A stretch of 64,000 nt of DNA from positions 1-64,000 of the forward strand of contig NZ_LGSI01000035.1 in the NCBI RefSeq assembly GCF_001698815.1. Reading direction: 5' to 3'. This stretch comes from Pseudomonas syringae (lineage in GTDB: Bacteria > Pseudomonadota > Gammaproteobacteria > Pseudomonadales > Pseudomonadaceae). A program made the position numbers and the translations under genes. A model generated the notes under the pieces. It had not been told where the DNA came from. It worked only from the letters and a program-made list of their open reading frames with translations, and searched no databases. Of the stretch, positions 42,648 through 51,403 are shown in pieces (positions within the stretch are counted from its first letter, which is position 1; every line of letters starts with the position of its first letter).

Positions 42648-43011
42648 AATCTTAAAAAAATGGGTACTTCCGTTGTACTTGCCACGGTGAGCTGCCATTT
42701 CGCTCTGGATGTGGCCATTTCATTTCAAGATCGATACAGGCGTGCAATAAACTCCAAGCGGCCATGAATCGTACTGCGGGTCAGGTCTCCAAACGTAGTT
42801 CGTTTTTAAAATCCCAGGAGGAAAAATTACACGGATTTGCACTGATTTGAGCCTTCGTCCGATCAGCGGCAATAGGCCAGCTTTGTCTTCGATACGCTTG
42901 GATGGATGAAATTGACTTAAGCGTTTCAGCGTCTATTCGTTTGGGTTGGCCGAAGATCTGCGTGGCCGTGAGTGATACAGTGCCGCTTCAAAATCAAACG
43001 AGGGCCTACAC
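42648..43011. other. No gene seen
   Basis: Intergenic; no supported coding frame, RNA or repeat by eye. Confidence 0.4.
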
Positions 43012-43200
43012 ATGTCATTGCTGGATGATGAACAGGATATCTGGGATATGTTTGCCGCTTCGGCGCTGACCGGGCTGATCACTCGTGGTGCTATCGAGCC
43101 CGCCGATGCGGCTCAATTGGCCGCTGACTATGCGTCCCAGTTAATGATCCAACGGGCGTCGCGTATCCAGTCTGAAGAGGATGCCGCAGACAACGCCTGA
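43012..43200 (+). CDS. Small acidic hypothetical protein
   Basis: The 62-residue product (MSLLDDEQDIWDMFAASALT...IEPADAAQLAADYASQLMIQRASRIQ) is acidic and helical. It resembles small conserved phage or genome-maintenance proteins of pseudomonads, but I cannot name a family. A strong terminator follows immediately, supporting a real transcript end. Confidence 0.6.
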   Translation: MSLLDDEQDIWDMFAASALTGLITRGAIEPADAAQLAADYASQLMIQRASRIQSEEDAADNA

Positions 43201-43220
43201 CCGGCGTTCCTGCACAAGCA

Positions 43221-43260
43221 AAAGGGCCCGACGCGGCGCAGCGTCGGGCCCTTTGTTTTT
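43221..43260. terminator. Strong rho-independent terminator
   Basis: A perfect 14-bp stem (AAAGGGCCCGACGC / GCGTCGGGCCCTTT, loop GGCGCA) followed by GTTTTTT; serves the 43012 gene and, on the other strand, endA. Confidence 0.92.
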
Positions 43261-43281
43261 TCAGCGCAGGTTCGTACGGGT

Positions 43282-43983
43282 TCAGCTGCAGCGCTTGAGA
43301 TCCACTGCGCCGACGAACTCATTGCCGTGACCCATGACGCAGGCGACGCGCTGGTTGCGCTGCTGTTCCCAGCCCTCAACCGGATAAGTCTTGTTCCAGG
43401 CCTGGTAAAGCTGCTGGTCCTGACGCGAGAGGCGCAGGTTGTACTGCTTGCTCATGTAGAAATAAGTCCGGGCGATCATCCCGCGTATCGACGGGCGTGG
43501 CATGACCTTCTTCGCCTTGAAATCCACTTGCGTCAGGCAGGAACCGTACTGTCCGGTTTTTACCGGTAGCCAGCCGAAGCTGAAATTATTTCGGTCACCG
43601 TTTACTTCGCCGATGCTTGGCACCAGATTGTGCAGGTCGGCTTCGGCTTGCTTGTAGATATCATCGTTTTTCGTGCAGTTCTTACGCCCGCCATTTTGCC
43701 AGCATTGACGTAAGTGCCCGATCTGCCACGCCGGGACAATATGCTCCCATTCAATGCGTTTGGCGCGAGTGGCGTTCTTGCGCGGGACGTAGCCGCAGCC
43801 GGCAATATCCACTTTGTTGCCACTGTATTTGCAGCCGCAATAGAACTCGGTCGACTGCGGCGCATAAAGTCCCCAAGCGATCTTCTTTGCCTGGCTGAAC
43901 GTGTGGGGCGCATCGGCGTAAGTGGTGACTGGAGCAGCAAGGAGCAGGGTGGTACAGAGCAGGGTAAACAGTCGAACCCTCAT
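43282..43983 (-). CDS. endA: Endonuclease I
   Basis: From ATG 43983 the product is 233 residues with a signal peptide (VRLFTLLCTTLLLAAPVTTYA). The EndA/NucM core is clear: FYCGCKY, RIEWEHIVPAWQIG (beta-beta-alpha-metal His), EADLHNLVPSIGEVNGDRNNFSFGW, and MPRPSIRGMIARTYFYMSKQYNLRLS. It is a periplasmic non-specific DNase. The gene starts 4 nt after the DUF1654 gene and so falls under the LexA box at 44259. Confidence 0.95.
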   Translation of the reverse strand: MRVRLFTLLCTTLLLAAPVTTYADAPHTFSQAKKIAWGLYAPQSTEFYCGCKYSGNKVDIAGCGYVPRKNATRAKRIEWEHIVPAWQIGHLRQCWQNGGRKNCTKNDDIYKQAEADLHNLVPSIGEVNGDRNNFSFGWLPVKTGQYGSCLTQVDFKAKKVMPRPSIRGMIARTYFYMSKQYNLRLSRQDQQLYQAWNKTYPVEGWEQQRNQRVACVMGHGNEFVGAVDLKRCS

Positions 43984-43987
43984 GCCG

Positions 43988-44239
43988 TCAGTCTTCCTTC
44001 GGCACGGTCCAGAGTATCTGCACGCCGCCGTCGTCCCGCCACGCGAGTGTAACGTTGTCGTTCTCGGCGATTTCTTCGAGCATCTGATTCCACTCGTCCT
44101 CGATTTCATCCGGCAGACGAAACACCAGGGCGGCCTTGGCTTTTTGAGCAGTAGGTGAATTGATTATTTTCTGCACCCGAACACCAAGGCGTTCGTAGGA
44201 GCTGGGAGTCGCCGGAGTTGCTGAAGGTTGTCTTGCCAC
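43988..44239 (-). CDS. DUF1654-family protein
   Basis: The 83-residue product contains SYERLGVRVQKIINSPTAQKAKAALVFRLPDEIEDEWNQMLEEI and DDGGVQILWTVPKED, the compact DUF1654 family almost restricted to Pseudomonas. Function unknown. A perfect LexA operator stands 20 nt upstream of the ATG and endA follows after 4 nt, so the two are probably co-induced by DNA damage. Confidence 0.88.
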   Translation of the reverse strand: MARQPSATPATPSSYERLGVRVQKIINSPTAQKAKAALVFRLPDEIEDEWNQMLEEIAENDNVTLAWRDDGGVQILWTVPKED

Positions 44240-44258
44240 GAATAGGATTCCTGATTTG

Positions 44259-44274
44259 CTGTACGTGCATACAG
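44259..44274 (-). promoter_or_regulatory. LexA box
   Basis: CTGTACGTGCATACAG matches CTGT-N8-ACAG exactly and lies just upstream of the DUF1654-endA operon. Confidence 0.85.
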
Positions 44275-44450
44275 TATTTCAGTGCGCGCTGTTTCGCAAC
44301 TCTCTTGTAGGATCAAGCGGGTGATGGTGCTGACATGGCGATTTTTCCCAAGGATTACCCGCAGATTCGAACCATTGTCCGTTGAATTAATCTGATGAAC
44401 TCAGCAGGCAGATTTGCCTAGTCCGGTCGTAAACGAATCAAGGAGGGAAC

Positions 44451-44675
44451 ATGAATATCAGACATTGGGTTTTGCCCGCAGTGATGGCAGGCTGCTTCGT
44501 GTTGACCGGTTGTTCTTCACCGACAGTCGTCACACTGCAGGATGGCACTCAATACATCACCAAGGACGCGCCGAAGACCAAGACCAAGGATGGTTTCTAT
44601 GAGTTCGAGGACATCTCTGGAAAGATGATCAAGGTGCGCGCCGATGAGGTTGCCACGGTCAAGCCGGAGGATTGA
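44451..44675 (+). CDS. YgdI/YgdR-family lipoprotein
   Basis: The 74-residue product has a lipoprotein signal (WVLPAVMAGCFVLTGCSSP, lipobox LTGC) and the YgdI/YgdR domain TVVTLQDGTQYITKDAPKTKTKDGFYEFEDISGKMIKVRADEVATV. GGAGGG precedes the ATG. It is a paralogue of the gene at 28606, with the same length and layout. Confidence 0.93.
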   Translation: MNIRHWVLPAVMAGCFVLTGCSSPTVVTLQDGTQYITKDAPKTKTKDGFYEFEDISGKMIKVRADEVATVKPED

Positions 44676-44800
44676 GGAGTCGCGCGTGCCTGGTTGAATC
44701 AGGATCAGGCACGCGATCGCTCTGTATCGAGTCTGAGCGGGGTAAAGACTTTGAGGTTGCGGCCGATGTACCTGGCAGTACTCACCCACCAGGAATCAGC

Positions 44801-45241
44801 ATGTCACTCTCGATCGGATTTCCAGCGTCTTCCCTGTTGATCAATGGTCAGACCGTCGCGGCCGCTACTACGGCATCCCAAACCCTGATCGCGCAGACGT
44901 CCACTCAAGCTGCTGCCGATGATAAAGAGGGAGATGAAAAGGGCGATGTCAACGTCGACATGAACGAAATTGGTGCTTCCGGCAGCAGCGGCTCGGGGAG
45001 CGTCAACGCAGCGACCGCCAATCTGCTCAAGCGTCTGGCCGAGTTGCAGCAGCAACTGGAGAAAGTCCAACAGCAAATGCAGGCCGCCGAGAACGCGAGC
45101 TATCCGACACCTGAAGCCAAGACCACCGCAGTGATGGGCTTTCAGAGCCAGGTATCTTCCATCACCGGTGCTATCCAGCAGGTTTCTGCTCAGCTGGTGA
45201 AGGAAATGTCCAAGTCTGGCGGTATCAGCACTACTGCGTAA
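44801..45241 (+). CDS. FlxA-like coiled-coil protein
   Basis: The 146-residue product (ATG 44801, AGGA upstream) has a Thr/Ala-rich N-terminus, an acidic and Ser/Gly-rich linker (DKEGDEKGDVNVDMNEIGASGSSGSGS) and a coiled coil (LLKRLAELQQQLEKVQQQMQAAENAS), then VMGFQSQVSSITGAIQQVSAQLV. The coiled-coil part resembles FlxA-type proteins. No signal peptide. Function unknown. It is followed by a terminator before the rbs operon. Confidence 0.7.
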   Translation: MSLSIGFPASSLLINGQTVAAATTASQTLIAQTSTQAAADDKEGDEKGDVNVDMNEIGASGSSGSGSVNAATANLLKRLAELQQQLEKVQQQMQAAENASYPTPEAKTTAVMGFQSQVSSITGAIQQVSAQLVKEMSKSGGISTTA

Positions 45242-45270
45242 AACCGCTGCAATGTTCTTCTGTATTTTCC

Positions 45271-45298
45271 CGGCCGCTGCGGTATGAGCGGCCGTTTT
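45271..45298 (+). terminator. Rho-independent terminator
   Basis: CGGCCGCT and AGCGGCCG form a perfect 8-bp stem followed by TTTT. Confidence 0.75.
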
Positions 45299-45303
45299 CA
45301 GGG

Positions 45304-45354
45304 TTGACAAAATTTAGGCCGGTTCTCATAGTTCGTTTCTCGCAAACGTTTGCG
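45304..45354 (+). promoter_or_regulatory. rbs promoter with LacI-type operator
   Basis: TTGACA (45304-45309) and, 17 nt later, CATAGT (45327-45332) form a plausible sigma70 promoter. Just downstream is the perfect palindrome CGCAAACGTTTGCG (45341-45354), a classic LacI/GalR-family operator. RbsR, encoded in the operon, is the likely repressor. Confidence 0.8.
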
Positions 45355-45418
45355 CAGTGATGCATCCATTACTTCGTAACCTTGCCCGACACAATAATCA
45401 TAAGATCGGAGTGAACCC

Positions 45419-46375
45419 ATGAAGCTGCCCTTTGCTGGACGTCTCCTCGCTGTTGCAATGCTGACCGCCGTTACCGCTGTCATGCCCCTCACTGCTCAAA
45501 TTGCCCAGGCCGCTGATAAACCAAAAGTCGCGCTGGTGATGAAATCCCTCGCCAACGAATTCTTCCTGACCATGGAAGATGGCGCCAAGGCTTATCAGAA
45601 AGAGCACTCCAGTGATTTCGACCTGATTTCCAACGGCATCAAGGACGAGTCGGACACTGCCAGTCAGATCCGTATTGTCGAGCAGATGATCAGTTCCAAG
45701 GTCAATGCGCTGGTCATTGCTCCGGCCGATTCCAAAGCGCTGGTCGCGGTGATCAAGAAGGCGCAGGACGCCGGGATCACGGTAGTCAACATCGATAACC
45801 AGCTCGACCCGGATGTGCTGAAAAGCAAAGGCATCACTGTGCCGTTTGTCGGTCCTGACAACCGCAAGGGCTCACGTCTGGTGGGCGAGTACCTGGCCAA
45901 ACAGCTGACCGCTGGCGATGAGGTCGGCATCATCGAAGGTGTGTCGACCACCACCAACGCCCAGCAGCGCACCGCAGGCTTCAAGGATGCGATGGACGCT
46001 GCGCAGATGAAGGTGGTTTCCACGCAGTCTGGCAACTGGGAAATCGGCGGGGGCAATAAGATCGCCGCAGCGATGCTCACTGAATACCCGAATCTGAAAG
46101 CCTTGCTGGCAGGTAACGACAGCATGGCGTTGGGCGCTGTTGCTGCCGTTCGTGCCGCTGGCAAGGCAGGCAAGGTCCAGGTGGTGGGCTATGACAATAT
46201 CAACGCCATCAAGCCCATGCTCAAGGATGGTCGCGTACTGGCGACCGCCGATCAGTTTGCCGCCAAACAGGCTATCTTCGGCATCGAGACTGCTCTGAAG
46301 ATGCTCAAGGGTGAGAAAGTCGACAGCGCCAACGGCGTGATCGAAACGCCGGTTGAACTGGTCACCAAGCCGTAA
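45419..46375 (+). CDS. rbsB: D-ribose ABC transporter, substrate-binding protein
   Basis: The 318-residue product has a signal peptide (LLAVAMLTAVTAVMPLTAQIAQA) and a type I periplasmic-binding fold: KVALVMKSLANEFFLTMEDGAKAY, LVIAPADSKALVAVIKKA, TVVNIDNQLD, VGIIEGVSTTTNAQQRTAGF and VQVVGYDNINAIKPML. It captures ribose in the periplasm for RbsA/RbsC. It is the first gene of the operon, with CGGAG upstream. Confidence 0.93.
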   Translation: MKLPFAGRLLAVAMLTAVTAVMPLTAQIAQAADKPKVALVMKSLANEFFLTMEDGAKAYQKEHSSDFDLISNGIKDESDTASQIRIVEQMISSKVNALVIAPADSKALVAVIKKAQDAGITVVNIDNQLDPDVLKSKGITVPFVGPDNRKGSRLVGEYLAKQLTAGDEVGIIEGVSTTTNAQQRTAGFKDAMDAAQMKVVSTQSGNWEIGGGNKIAAAMLTEYPNLKALLAGNDSMALGAVAAVRAAGKAGKVQVVGYDNINAIKPMLKDGRVLATADQFAAKQAIFGIETALKMLKGEKVDSANGVIETPVELVTKP

Positions 46376-46428
46376 TCCTTGCCGAACAACTGCATCTGCC
46401 CGACCAGGGCAGGTGCATGGAGAGCTTT

Positions 46429-47982
46429 ATGTCGGCATCCCCTCAAGCCGCTGTTCTATCCGTTACAGGTATCGGTAAAACCTACGCTCAGCCTGTGCTG
46501 GGCGACATTGACCTGACGCTGGTGCGCGGCGAAGTGCTGGCCCTGACCGGCGAAAACGGCGCGGGTAAAAGCACCCTGTCGAAAATCATCGGTGGCCTGG
46601 AAATTCCTACCACCGGGACGATGCAGTTTCAGGGGCAGCCCTATCAGCCGCTGAGTCGCACCCAAGCTGAAAAACTCGGTATCCGCATGGTGATGCAGGA
46701 ACTGAATCTGCTGCCGACCCTGTCGGTGGCCGAGAACCTGTTTCTGGATAATCTGCCGCGCCGTGCGGGCTGGATCAATCGCAAGGGCCTGCGCGCAGAC
46801 GCGCTCAAGGCTATGGCTCAGGTCGGACTGGAAGCCATTGATCCGGATACGCTGGTCAGTGAGCTGGGCATCGGTCATCAGCAAATGGTGGAGATCGCGC
46901 GCAATCTGATTGGCGACTGCCATGTGCTGATCCTCGATGAGCCAACCGCCATGCTTACTGCCCGCGAAGTCGAGATGTTGTTCGAACAGATCACTCGCTT
47001 GCAGGCGCGGGGCGTGTCGATCATCTACATCTCCCATCGTCTGGAAGAGCTGGCCAGGGTCGCCCAGCGCATCGCAGTGCTGCGCGACGGCAAGCTGGTC
47101 TGTGTCGAGCCGATATCGAGTTACAACAGTGAGCAGCTGGTGACCTTGATGGTGGGTCGCGAGCTGGGCGAACAGATTGATCTGGGGCCGCGACAGATTG
47201 GCGAAGTCGCGCTGAAGGTCAAAGGCCTGAGCCGTGCCGGCAAGGTGCAGGACGTTTCGTTCCAGGTGCGCAGCGGCGAGATTTTTGGTATCTCCGGGCT
47301 GATTGGTGCCGGTCGTACCGAGCTATTGCGCCTGATCTACGGCGCCGATCCGGCTGACAGCGGCAGCATTGAGCTGGGCAGTCCGCCACGAGCCGTTACG
47401 ATTCGCTCCCCGGTCGATGCCGTCCGGCAAGGTATTGCGCTGATTACCGAAGACCGCAAAGGCGAAGGGCTGCTGCTTTCGCAATCCATCAGCGCCAACA
47501 TTGCGCTGGGCAACATGGACGCCATCTCACACGGCGGGCTGGTCAACGGGCGCGAAGAAATGGCACTCGCCCAACGCCAGATCGATGCCATGCGTATCCG
47601 CAGTTCAAGCCCGACCCAGTTGGTCTCCCAGCTGTCCGGCGGCAACCAGCAAAAGGTGGTGATCGGCCGTTGGCTGGAGCGCGATTGCAGCATCATGCTG
47701 TTTGACGAGCCGACCCGTGGCATTGATGTCGGCGCCAAATTCGATATCTATGCACTGCTGGGCGAATTGACTCGTCAGGGCAGGGCGCTGGTGGTGGTGT
47801 CCAGCGATTTGCGCGAGCTGATGCTGATCTGTGATCGCATCGGCGTGTTGTCTGCCGGACGTTTGATCGACACCTTCGAGCGCGATTCCTGGACCCAGGA
47901 TGAACTGCTTGCCGCCGCCTTTGCCGGTTACCAGAAACGTGATGCGCTGCTCACCGAAGCCGCGCCCAGGAATGACTCATGA
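46429..47982 (+). CDS. rbsA: D-ribose ABC transporter, double ATPase subunit
   Basis: The 517-residue product (ATG 46429 with GGAG upstream) has two ABC domains. The first has Walker A GENGAGKST, LGIGHQQMVEIAR as signature and LDEPTAML as Walker B. The second is typically degenerate in its P-loop (GLIGAGRTE) but has LSGGNQQKVVIGRWL and FDEPTRGIDVG. This is the normal pattern for sugar importers of the RbsA/MglA class. It overlaps rbsC by 4 nt. Confidence 0.95.
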   Translation: MSASPQAAVLSVTGIGKTYAQPVLGDIDLTLVRGEVLALTGENGAGKSTLSKIIGGLEIPTTGTMQFQGQPYQPLSRTQAEKLGIRMVMQELNLLPTLSVAENLFLDNLPRRAGWINRKGLRADALKAMAQVGLEAIDPDTLVSELGIGHQQMVEIARNLIGDCHVLILDEPTAMLTAREVEMLFEQITRLQARGVSIIYISHRLEELARVAQRIAVLRDGKLVCVEPISSYNSEQLVTLMVGRELGEQIDLGPRQIGEVALKVKGLSRAGKVQDVSFQVRSGEIFGISGLIGAGRTELLRLIYGADPADSGSIELGSPPRAVTIRSPVDAVRQGIALITEDRKGEGLLLSQSISANIALGNMDAISHGGLVNGREEMALAQRQIDAMRIRSSSPTQLVSQLSGGNQQKVVIGRWLERDCSIMLFDEPTRGIDVGAKFDIYALLGELTRQGRALVVVSSDLRELMLICDRIGVLSAGRLIDTFERDSWTQDELLAAAFAGYQKRDALLTEAAPRNDS

Positions 47983-48974
47983 AAACTTCCACCACTTCCC
48001 AGGCCTTGCCGTCGCCGGGCAAGCGCAGCGGTAACTTTTTCGGCCTGGGCACTTACCTGGGCCTGGCTGGCGCTTTGCTGGCAATGACAGTCTTGTTTTC
48101 CCTGCTCAGCGATCACTTTCTGTCGTATGAGACCTTCAGCACGCTGGCCAACCAGATTCCGGACCTGATGGTGTTGGCGGTTGGCATGACGTTTGTGTTG
48201 ATCATCGGCGGCATCGACTTGTCGGTGGGTTCGGTGTTGGCACTGGCTGCATCGGCGGTCAGCGTGGCGATACTGGGCTGGGGCTGGAGTGTATTTCCAG
48301 CGGCCTTGCTCGGCATGGCCTGCGCAACGCTGGCGGGGACGATCACCGGCTCGATCACGGTCGCCTGGCGCATCCCCTCTTTTATCGTATCGCTGGGCGT
48401 GCTGGAGATGGCGCGGGGCGTTGCGTATCAGATGACTAATTCGCGCACGGCCTACATCGGTGATTCGTTCGCGTGGCTGTCCAACCCCATCGCGTTTGGC
48501 ATTTCGCCATCGTTCATCATTGCCCTGCTGGTGATCTTCGTCGCTCAAGCCGTATTGACTCGTACAGTGTTTGGCCGTTACCTGATCGGGATCGGCACCA
48601 ACGAAGAGGCGGTGCGTCTGGCGGGGATCAATCCCAAACCGTACAAGATTCTGGTGTTTTCCCTGATGGGCCTGTTGGCCGGGGTCGCGGCGCTGTTCCA
48701 GATCTCCCGGCTTGAAGCGGCTGATCCTAATGCGGGTTCCGGCCTGGAGTTACAAGTCATCGCTGCGGTGGTGATCGGCGGTACCAGCCTCATGGGTGGT
48801 CGAGGTTCGGTGATCAGTACCTTCTTCGGGGTGTTGATCATTTCGGTGCTGGCGGCCGGCCTGGCTCAGATCGGCGCGACCGAACCGACCAAACGCATCA
48901 TTACCGGTGCGGTGATCGTGGTTGCGGTGGTGCTGGACACTTATCGCAGCAACCGCGCCCGGCGGCAGATCTGA
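47979..48974 (+). CDS. rbsC: D-ribose ABC transporter, permease
   Basis: The 331-residue integral membrane protein has eight or more helices (LGTYLGLAGALLAMTVLFSLL, LMVLAVGMTFVLIIGGIDLSVGSVLALAA) and the EAA-like NEEAVRLAGINPKPYKILVFSLMGLLAGVAALF loop that contacts the ATPase. GGIDLSVGSV is a hallmark of the ribose/galactoside permease family. It overlaps rbsA by 4 nt and precedes rbsR by 1 nt. Confidence 0.95.
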   Translation: MKTSTTSQALPSPGKRSGNFFGLGTYLGLAGALLAMTVLFSLLSDHFLSYETFSTLANQIPDLMVLAVGMTFVLIIGGIDLSVGSVLALAASAVSVAILGWGWSVFPAALLGMACATLAGTITGSITVAWRIPSFIVSLGVLEMARGVAYQMTNSRTAYIGDSFAWLSNPIAFGISPSFIIALLVIFVAQAVLTRTVFGRYLIGIGTNEEAVRLAGINPKPYKILVFSLMGLLAGVAALFQISRLEAADPNAGSGLELQVIAAVVIGGTSLMGGRGSVISTFFGVLIISVLAAGLAQIGATEPTKRIITGAVIVVAVVLDTYRSNRARRQI

Positions 48975-48975
48975 C

Positions 48976-49998
48976 ATGGCAACCATCAAGGATGTAGCGG
49001 CGCTGGCAGGGATTTCCTACACGACAGTTTCCCATGTGCTGAACAAAACCCGACCGGTCAGCGAGCAGGTGCGGATCAAGGTCGAGGCGGCGATTGCGCA
49101 GTTGGATTACGTGCCCAGCGCCGTCGCCCGCTCGCTCAAGGCAAAAACCACCTCCACCATCGGCTTGTTGATTCCCAACGGTATCAATCCGTATTTCGCC
49201 GAACTGGCCCGGGGCATTGAGGATTACTGCGAGCGCAATGGTTTCTGCGTGATCCTGTGCAACTCCGACGACAACCCGGAAAAACAACGGGGCTACCTTC
49301 GGGTGCTGCTGGAGAAGCGTGTCGATGGTTTGATCGTCTCCTCGGTGGGCGGCGACACCTGGCTGGCGGGCGGCCTCGCCGGAGTGCGTACGCCGCTGGT
49401 GATTGTCGACCGCGAGCTGGAAGGCGTCGCAGCAGATCTGGTGCGAATCGATCATGAGCTGGGCGCTTACCTGGCGACGCGGCATTTGCTCGACCTTGGT
49501 CACCGTCACATCGCCTGTATCCGAGGGCCAGCGCAAACCAGCGTTGCTCAGCTGCGACTGGCCGGTTACCGACGCGCGATGCAGGAAGCCGGGATCGAAA
49601 CAGCCGGGCACTGGGTCGTGGAGAGCGACTACACCAGCCCTGGCGGTTATCAGGCTGCCGTGACTTTGCTGGAACGCGATCCGCCCAGCGCCATCTTTGC
49701 CGGTAACGACATGATTGGTATCGGCGTGCTGCGCGCTGCCGCCGAGCGCAACATTCGCGTACCACGGGATCTGTCAGTGGTGGGCTTTGATGATATCCAG
49801 ATGAGCCAGTTCGTGTACCCGGCGCTGACCACCGTGGGGCAGTCGATCCTGCAACTGGGCGAGACTGCGGCGCAATTGTTGTTGCGGCGCATCACCGAAC
49901 CTTGCGGCGGCGACGTGCAGCAGGTGATCGTGGCGCCGAGCATTGTGGTGCGTGAGTCCACCGCGCCACCCACCAACGTATTCAATGAGTTACGCTGA
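48976..49998 (+). CDS. rbsR: LacI-family ribose operon repressor
   Basis: From ATG 48976 the product is 340 residues. The LacI HTH/hinge is ATIKDVAALAGISYTTVSHVLN followed by VEAAIAQLDYVPSAVARSLK. The ligand domain has TIGLLIPNGINPYFAELARGIE, VDGLIVSSV, and PSAIFAGNDMIGIGVLRAA...DLSVVGFDDIQMS. It probably binds the CGCAAACGTTTGCG palindrome before rbsB and is released by ribose or a derivative. Its place inside the operon gives autoregulation. Confidence 0.92.
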   Translation: MATIKDVAALAGISYTTVSHVLNKTRPVSEQVRIKVEAAIAQLDYVPSAVARSLKAKTTSTIGLLIPNGINPYFAELARGIEDYCERNGFCVILCNSDDNPEKQRGYLRVLLEKRVDGLIVSSVGGDTWLAGGLAGVRTPLVIVDRELEGVAADLVRIDHELGAYLATRHLLDLGHRHIACIRGPAQTSVAQLRLAGYRRAMQEAGIETAGHWVVESDYTSPGGYQAAVTLLERDPPSAIFAGNDMIGIGVLRAAAERNIRVPRDLSVVGFDDIQMSQFVYPALTTVGQSILQLGETAAQLLLRRITEPCGGDVQQVIVAPSIVVRESTAPPTNVFNELR

Positions 49999-50034
49999 TT
50001 CGGCGTAATGACCGGAAAAAAGAGTGCAGACGTC

Positions 50035-50955
50035 ATGTCAGGAAAAGTAGTGGTAGTGGGCAGCTTGAACATGGATCTGGTGACCCGCGCTCGCCGTTTG
50101 CCCAGGGCCGGTGAAACCCTGGCGGGTGAATCGTTCGCAACAGTGCCGGGCGGCAAGGGCGCCAACCAGGCAGTGGCCGCAGCTCGTCTCGGCGCTCGTG
50201 TGGCAATGATCGGTTGCGTGGGCGACGATGCCTACGGTGAGCAACTGCGTGCGGCGCTGGTTGCAGAGCAGATTGATTGCCAAGCGGTGACAACGATAGC
50301 TGACGTGTCGACGGGAATCGCCTCGATCGTGGTCGACGCAAGCAGCCAGAACGCAATCATCATCGTGGCAGGCGGCAATGGGCTGTTGACGCCCAAGGTC
50401 GTGACTCGCTTCGATGCGTTACTGACGGCTGCTGATGTGGTCGTCTGTCAGCTCGAAGTGCCCATGGAAACCGTCTGCCATACGCTGATGCGTGCCCGGG
50501 AGCTGGGCAAGACGGTCATCCTCAATCCTGCGCCGGCTGTGGCACCGCTACCGCCGCAATGGTATCCACTGATTGATTACCTGATCCCCAACGAAAGCGA
50601 GGCGGCGATCCTTACCGGCATAACGGTGGACTCGCTGAGCTCCGCAGAAACGGCTGCCAACGCGTTGCTTTCGGCGGGTGCGGCCAAGGTCATCATTACC
50701 CTGGGTGAGCAGGGCTCGCTGTTCGCTAGCGCCCAAGGCGTTCGGCATTATCCGGCACCTGCAGTCGTTGCCGTGGATACCACCGCTGCCGGCGATACCT
50801 TCGTGGGCGGTTTCGCCGCTGCATTGGCACAGGGCAGCAATGAGGACGACGCCATACGATTTGGCCAGACCGCGGCCGCGCTTTCCGTAACGCGCGCCGG
50901 GGCGCAGCCATCGATTCCAACATCCCGCGAAGTTCAGGGGTTCAAGCCCGCATGA
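50035..50955 (+). CDS. rbsK: Ribokinase
   Basis: The product is 306 residues from ATG 50035 (an in-frame ATG at 50008 is the alternative). It has PfkB-family motifs: [41 protein letters not shown], and [17 protein letters not shown] with the catalytic Asp in the anion hole. It phosphorylates ribose to ribose-5-phosphate. rbsD starts within its last codons (ATGA overlap). Confidence 0.93.
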   Translation: MSGKVVVVGSLNMDLVTRARRLPRAGETLAGESFATVPGGKGANQAVAAARLGARVAMIGCVGDDAYGEQLRAALVAEQIDCQAVTTIADVSTGIASIVVDASSQNAIIIVAGGNGLLTPKVVTRFDALLTAADVVVCQLEVPMETVCHTLMRARELGKTVILNPAPAVAPLPPQWYPLIDYLIPNESEAAILTGITVDSLSSAETAANALLSAGAAKVIITLGEQGSLFASAQGVRHYPAPAVVAVDTTAAGDTFVGGFAAALAQGSNEDDAIRFGQTAAALSVTRAGAQPSIPTSREVQGFKPA

Positions 50956-51356
50956 AAAAGACACCTTTACTCAATATTGCATTGTCCCGGGTCATCGCTT
51001 CCCTGGGGCACGGCGACATCCTGATGATTGTCGACGCCGGCATGCCGGTTCCCGCAGGTGTGGAGCTGATTGACCTGGCCCTGACCCGTGGTGTGCCTGA
51101 CTTCGTCAGCGTGCTCGATACCGTGCTCTCGGAAATGCAGGTTGAAAGCCATGTGCTGGCCGAAGAAATGCTCCGCGTGCAACCTCCGGCGCTGAGTGTG
51201 ATTGAAGGCTTGAGCCTGGATGGAGAATTGGGCGAGCAGCGCCTGATGAGTCATGAGGCGTTGAAGGAACTGAGTCGTACTGCCCGGGCCATCGTGCGCA
51301 CGGGGGAATGTCAGCCGTACAGCAATATCGCTTTGGTCGCCGGCGTGGTCTTTTGA
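50952..51356 (+). CDS. rbsD: D-ribose pyranase
   Basis: The 134-residue product interconverts ribopyranose and ribofuranose, supplying RbsK. It has the catalytic-His segment [17 protein letters not shown] and the C-terminal [16 protein letters not shown]. Length is normal. It overlaps rbsK by 4 nt; a terminator-like stem follows. Confidence 0.94.
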   Translation: MKKTPLLNIALSRVIASLGHGDILMIVDAGMPVPAGVELIDLALTRGVPDFVSVLDTVLSEMQVESHVLAEEMLRVQPPALSVIEGLSLDGELGEQRLMSHEALKELSRTARAIVRTGECQPYSNIALVAGVVF

Positions 51357-51371
51357 CCGGCGGCTTTTTTT
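51339..51371 (+). terminator. Possible terminator after rbsD
   Basis: An imperfect GC-rich stem around GGTCTTTTGACC with a run of seven T. It may only reduce read-through to the nucleoside hydrolase gene 33 nt later. Confidence 0.45.
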
Positions 51372-51403
51372 GAAAACACTAAACCGGAAACAGGGAGTTT
51401 CTC

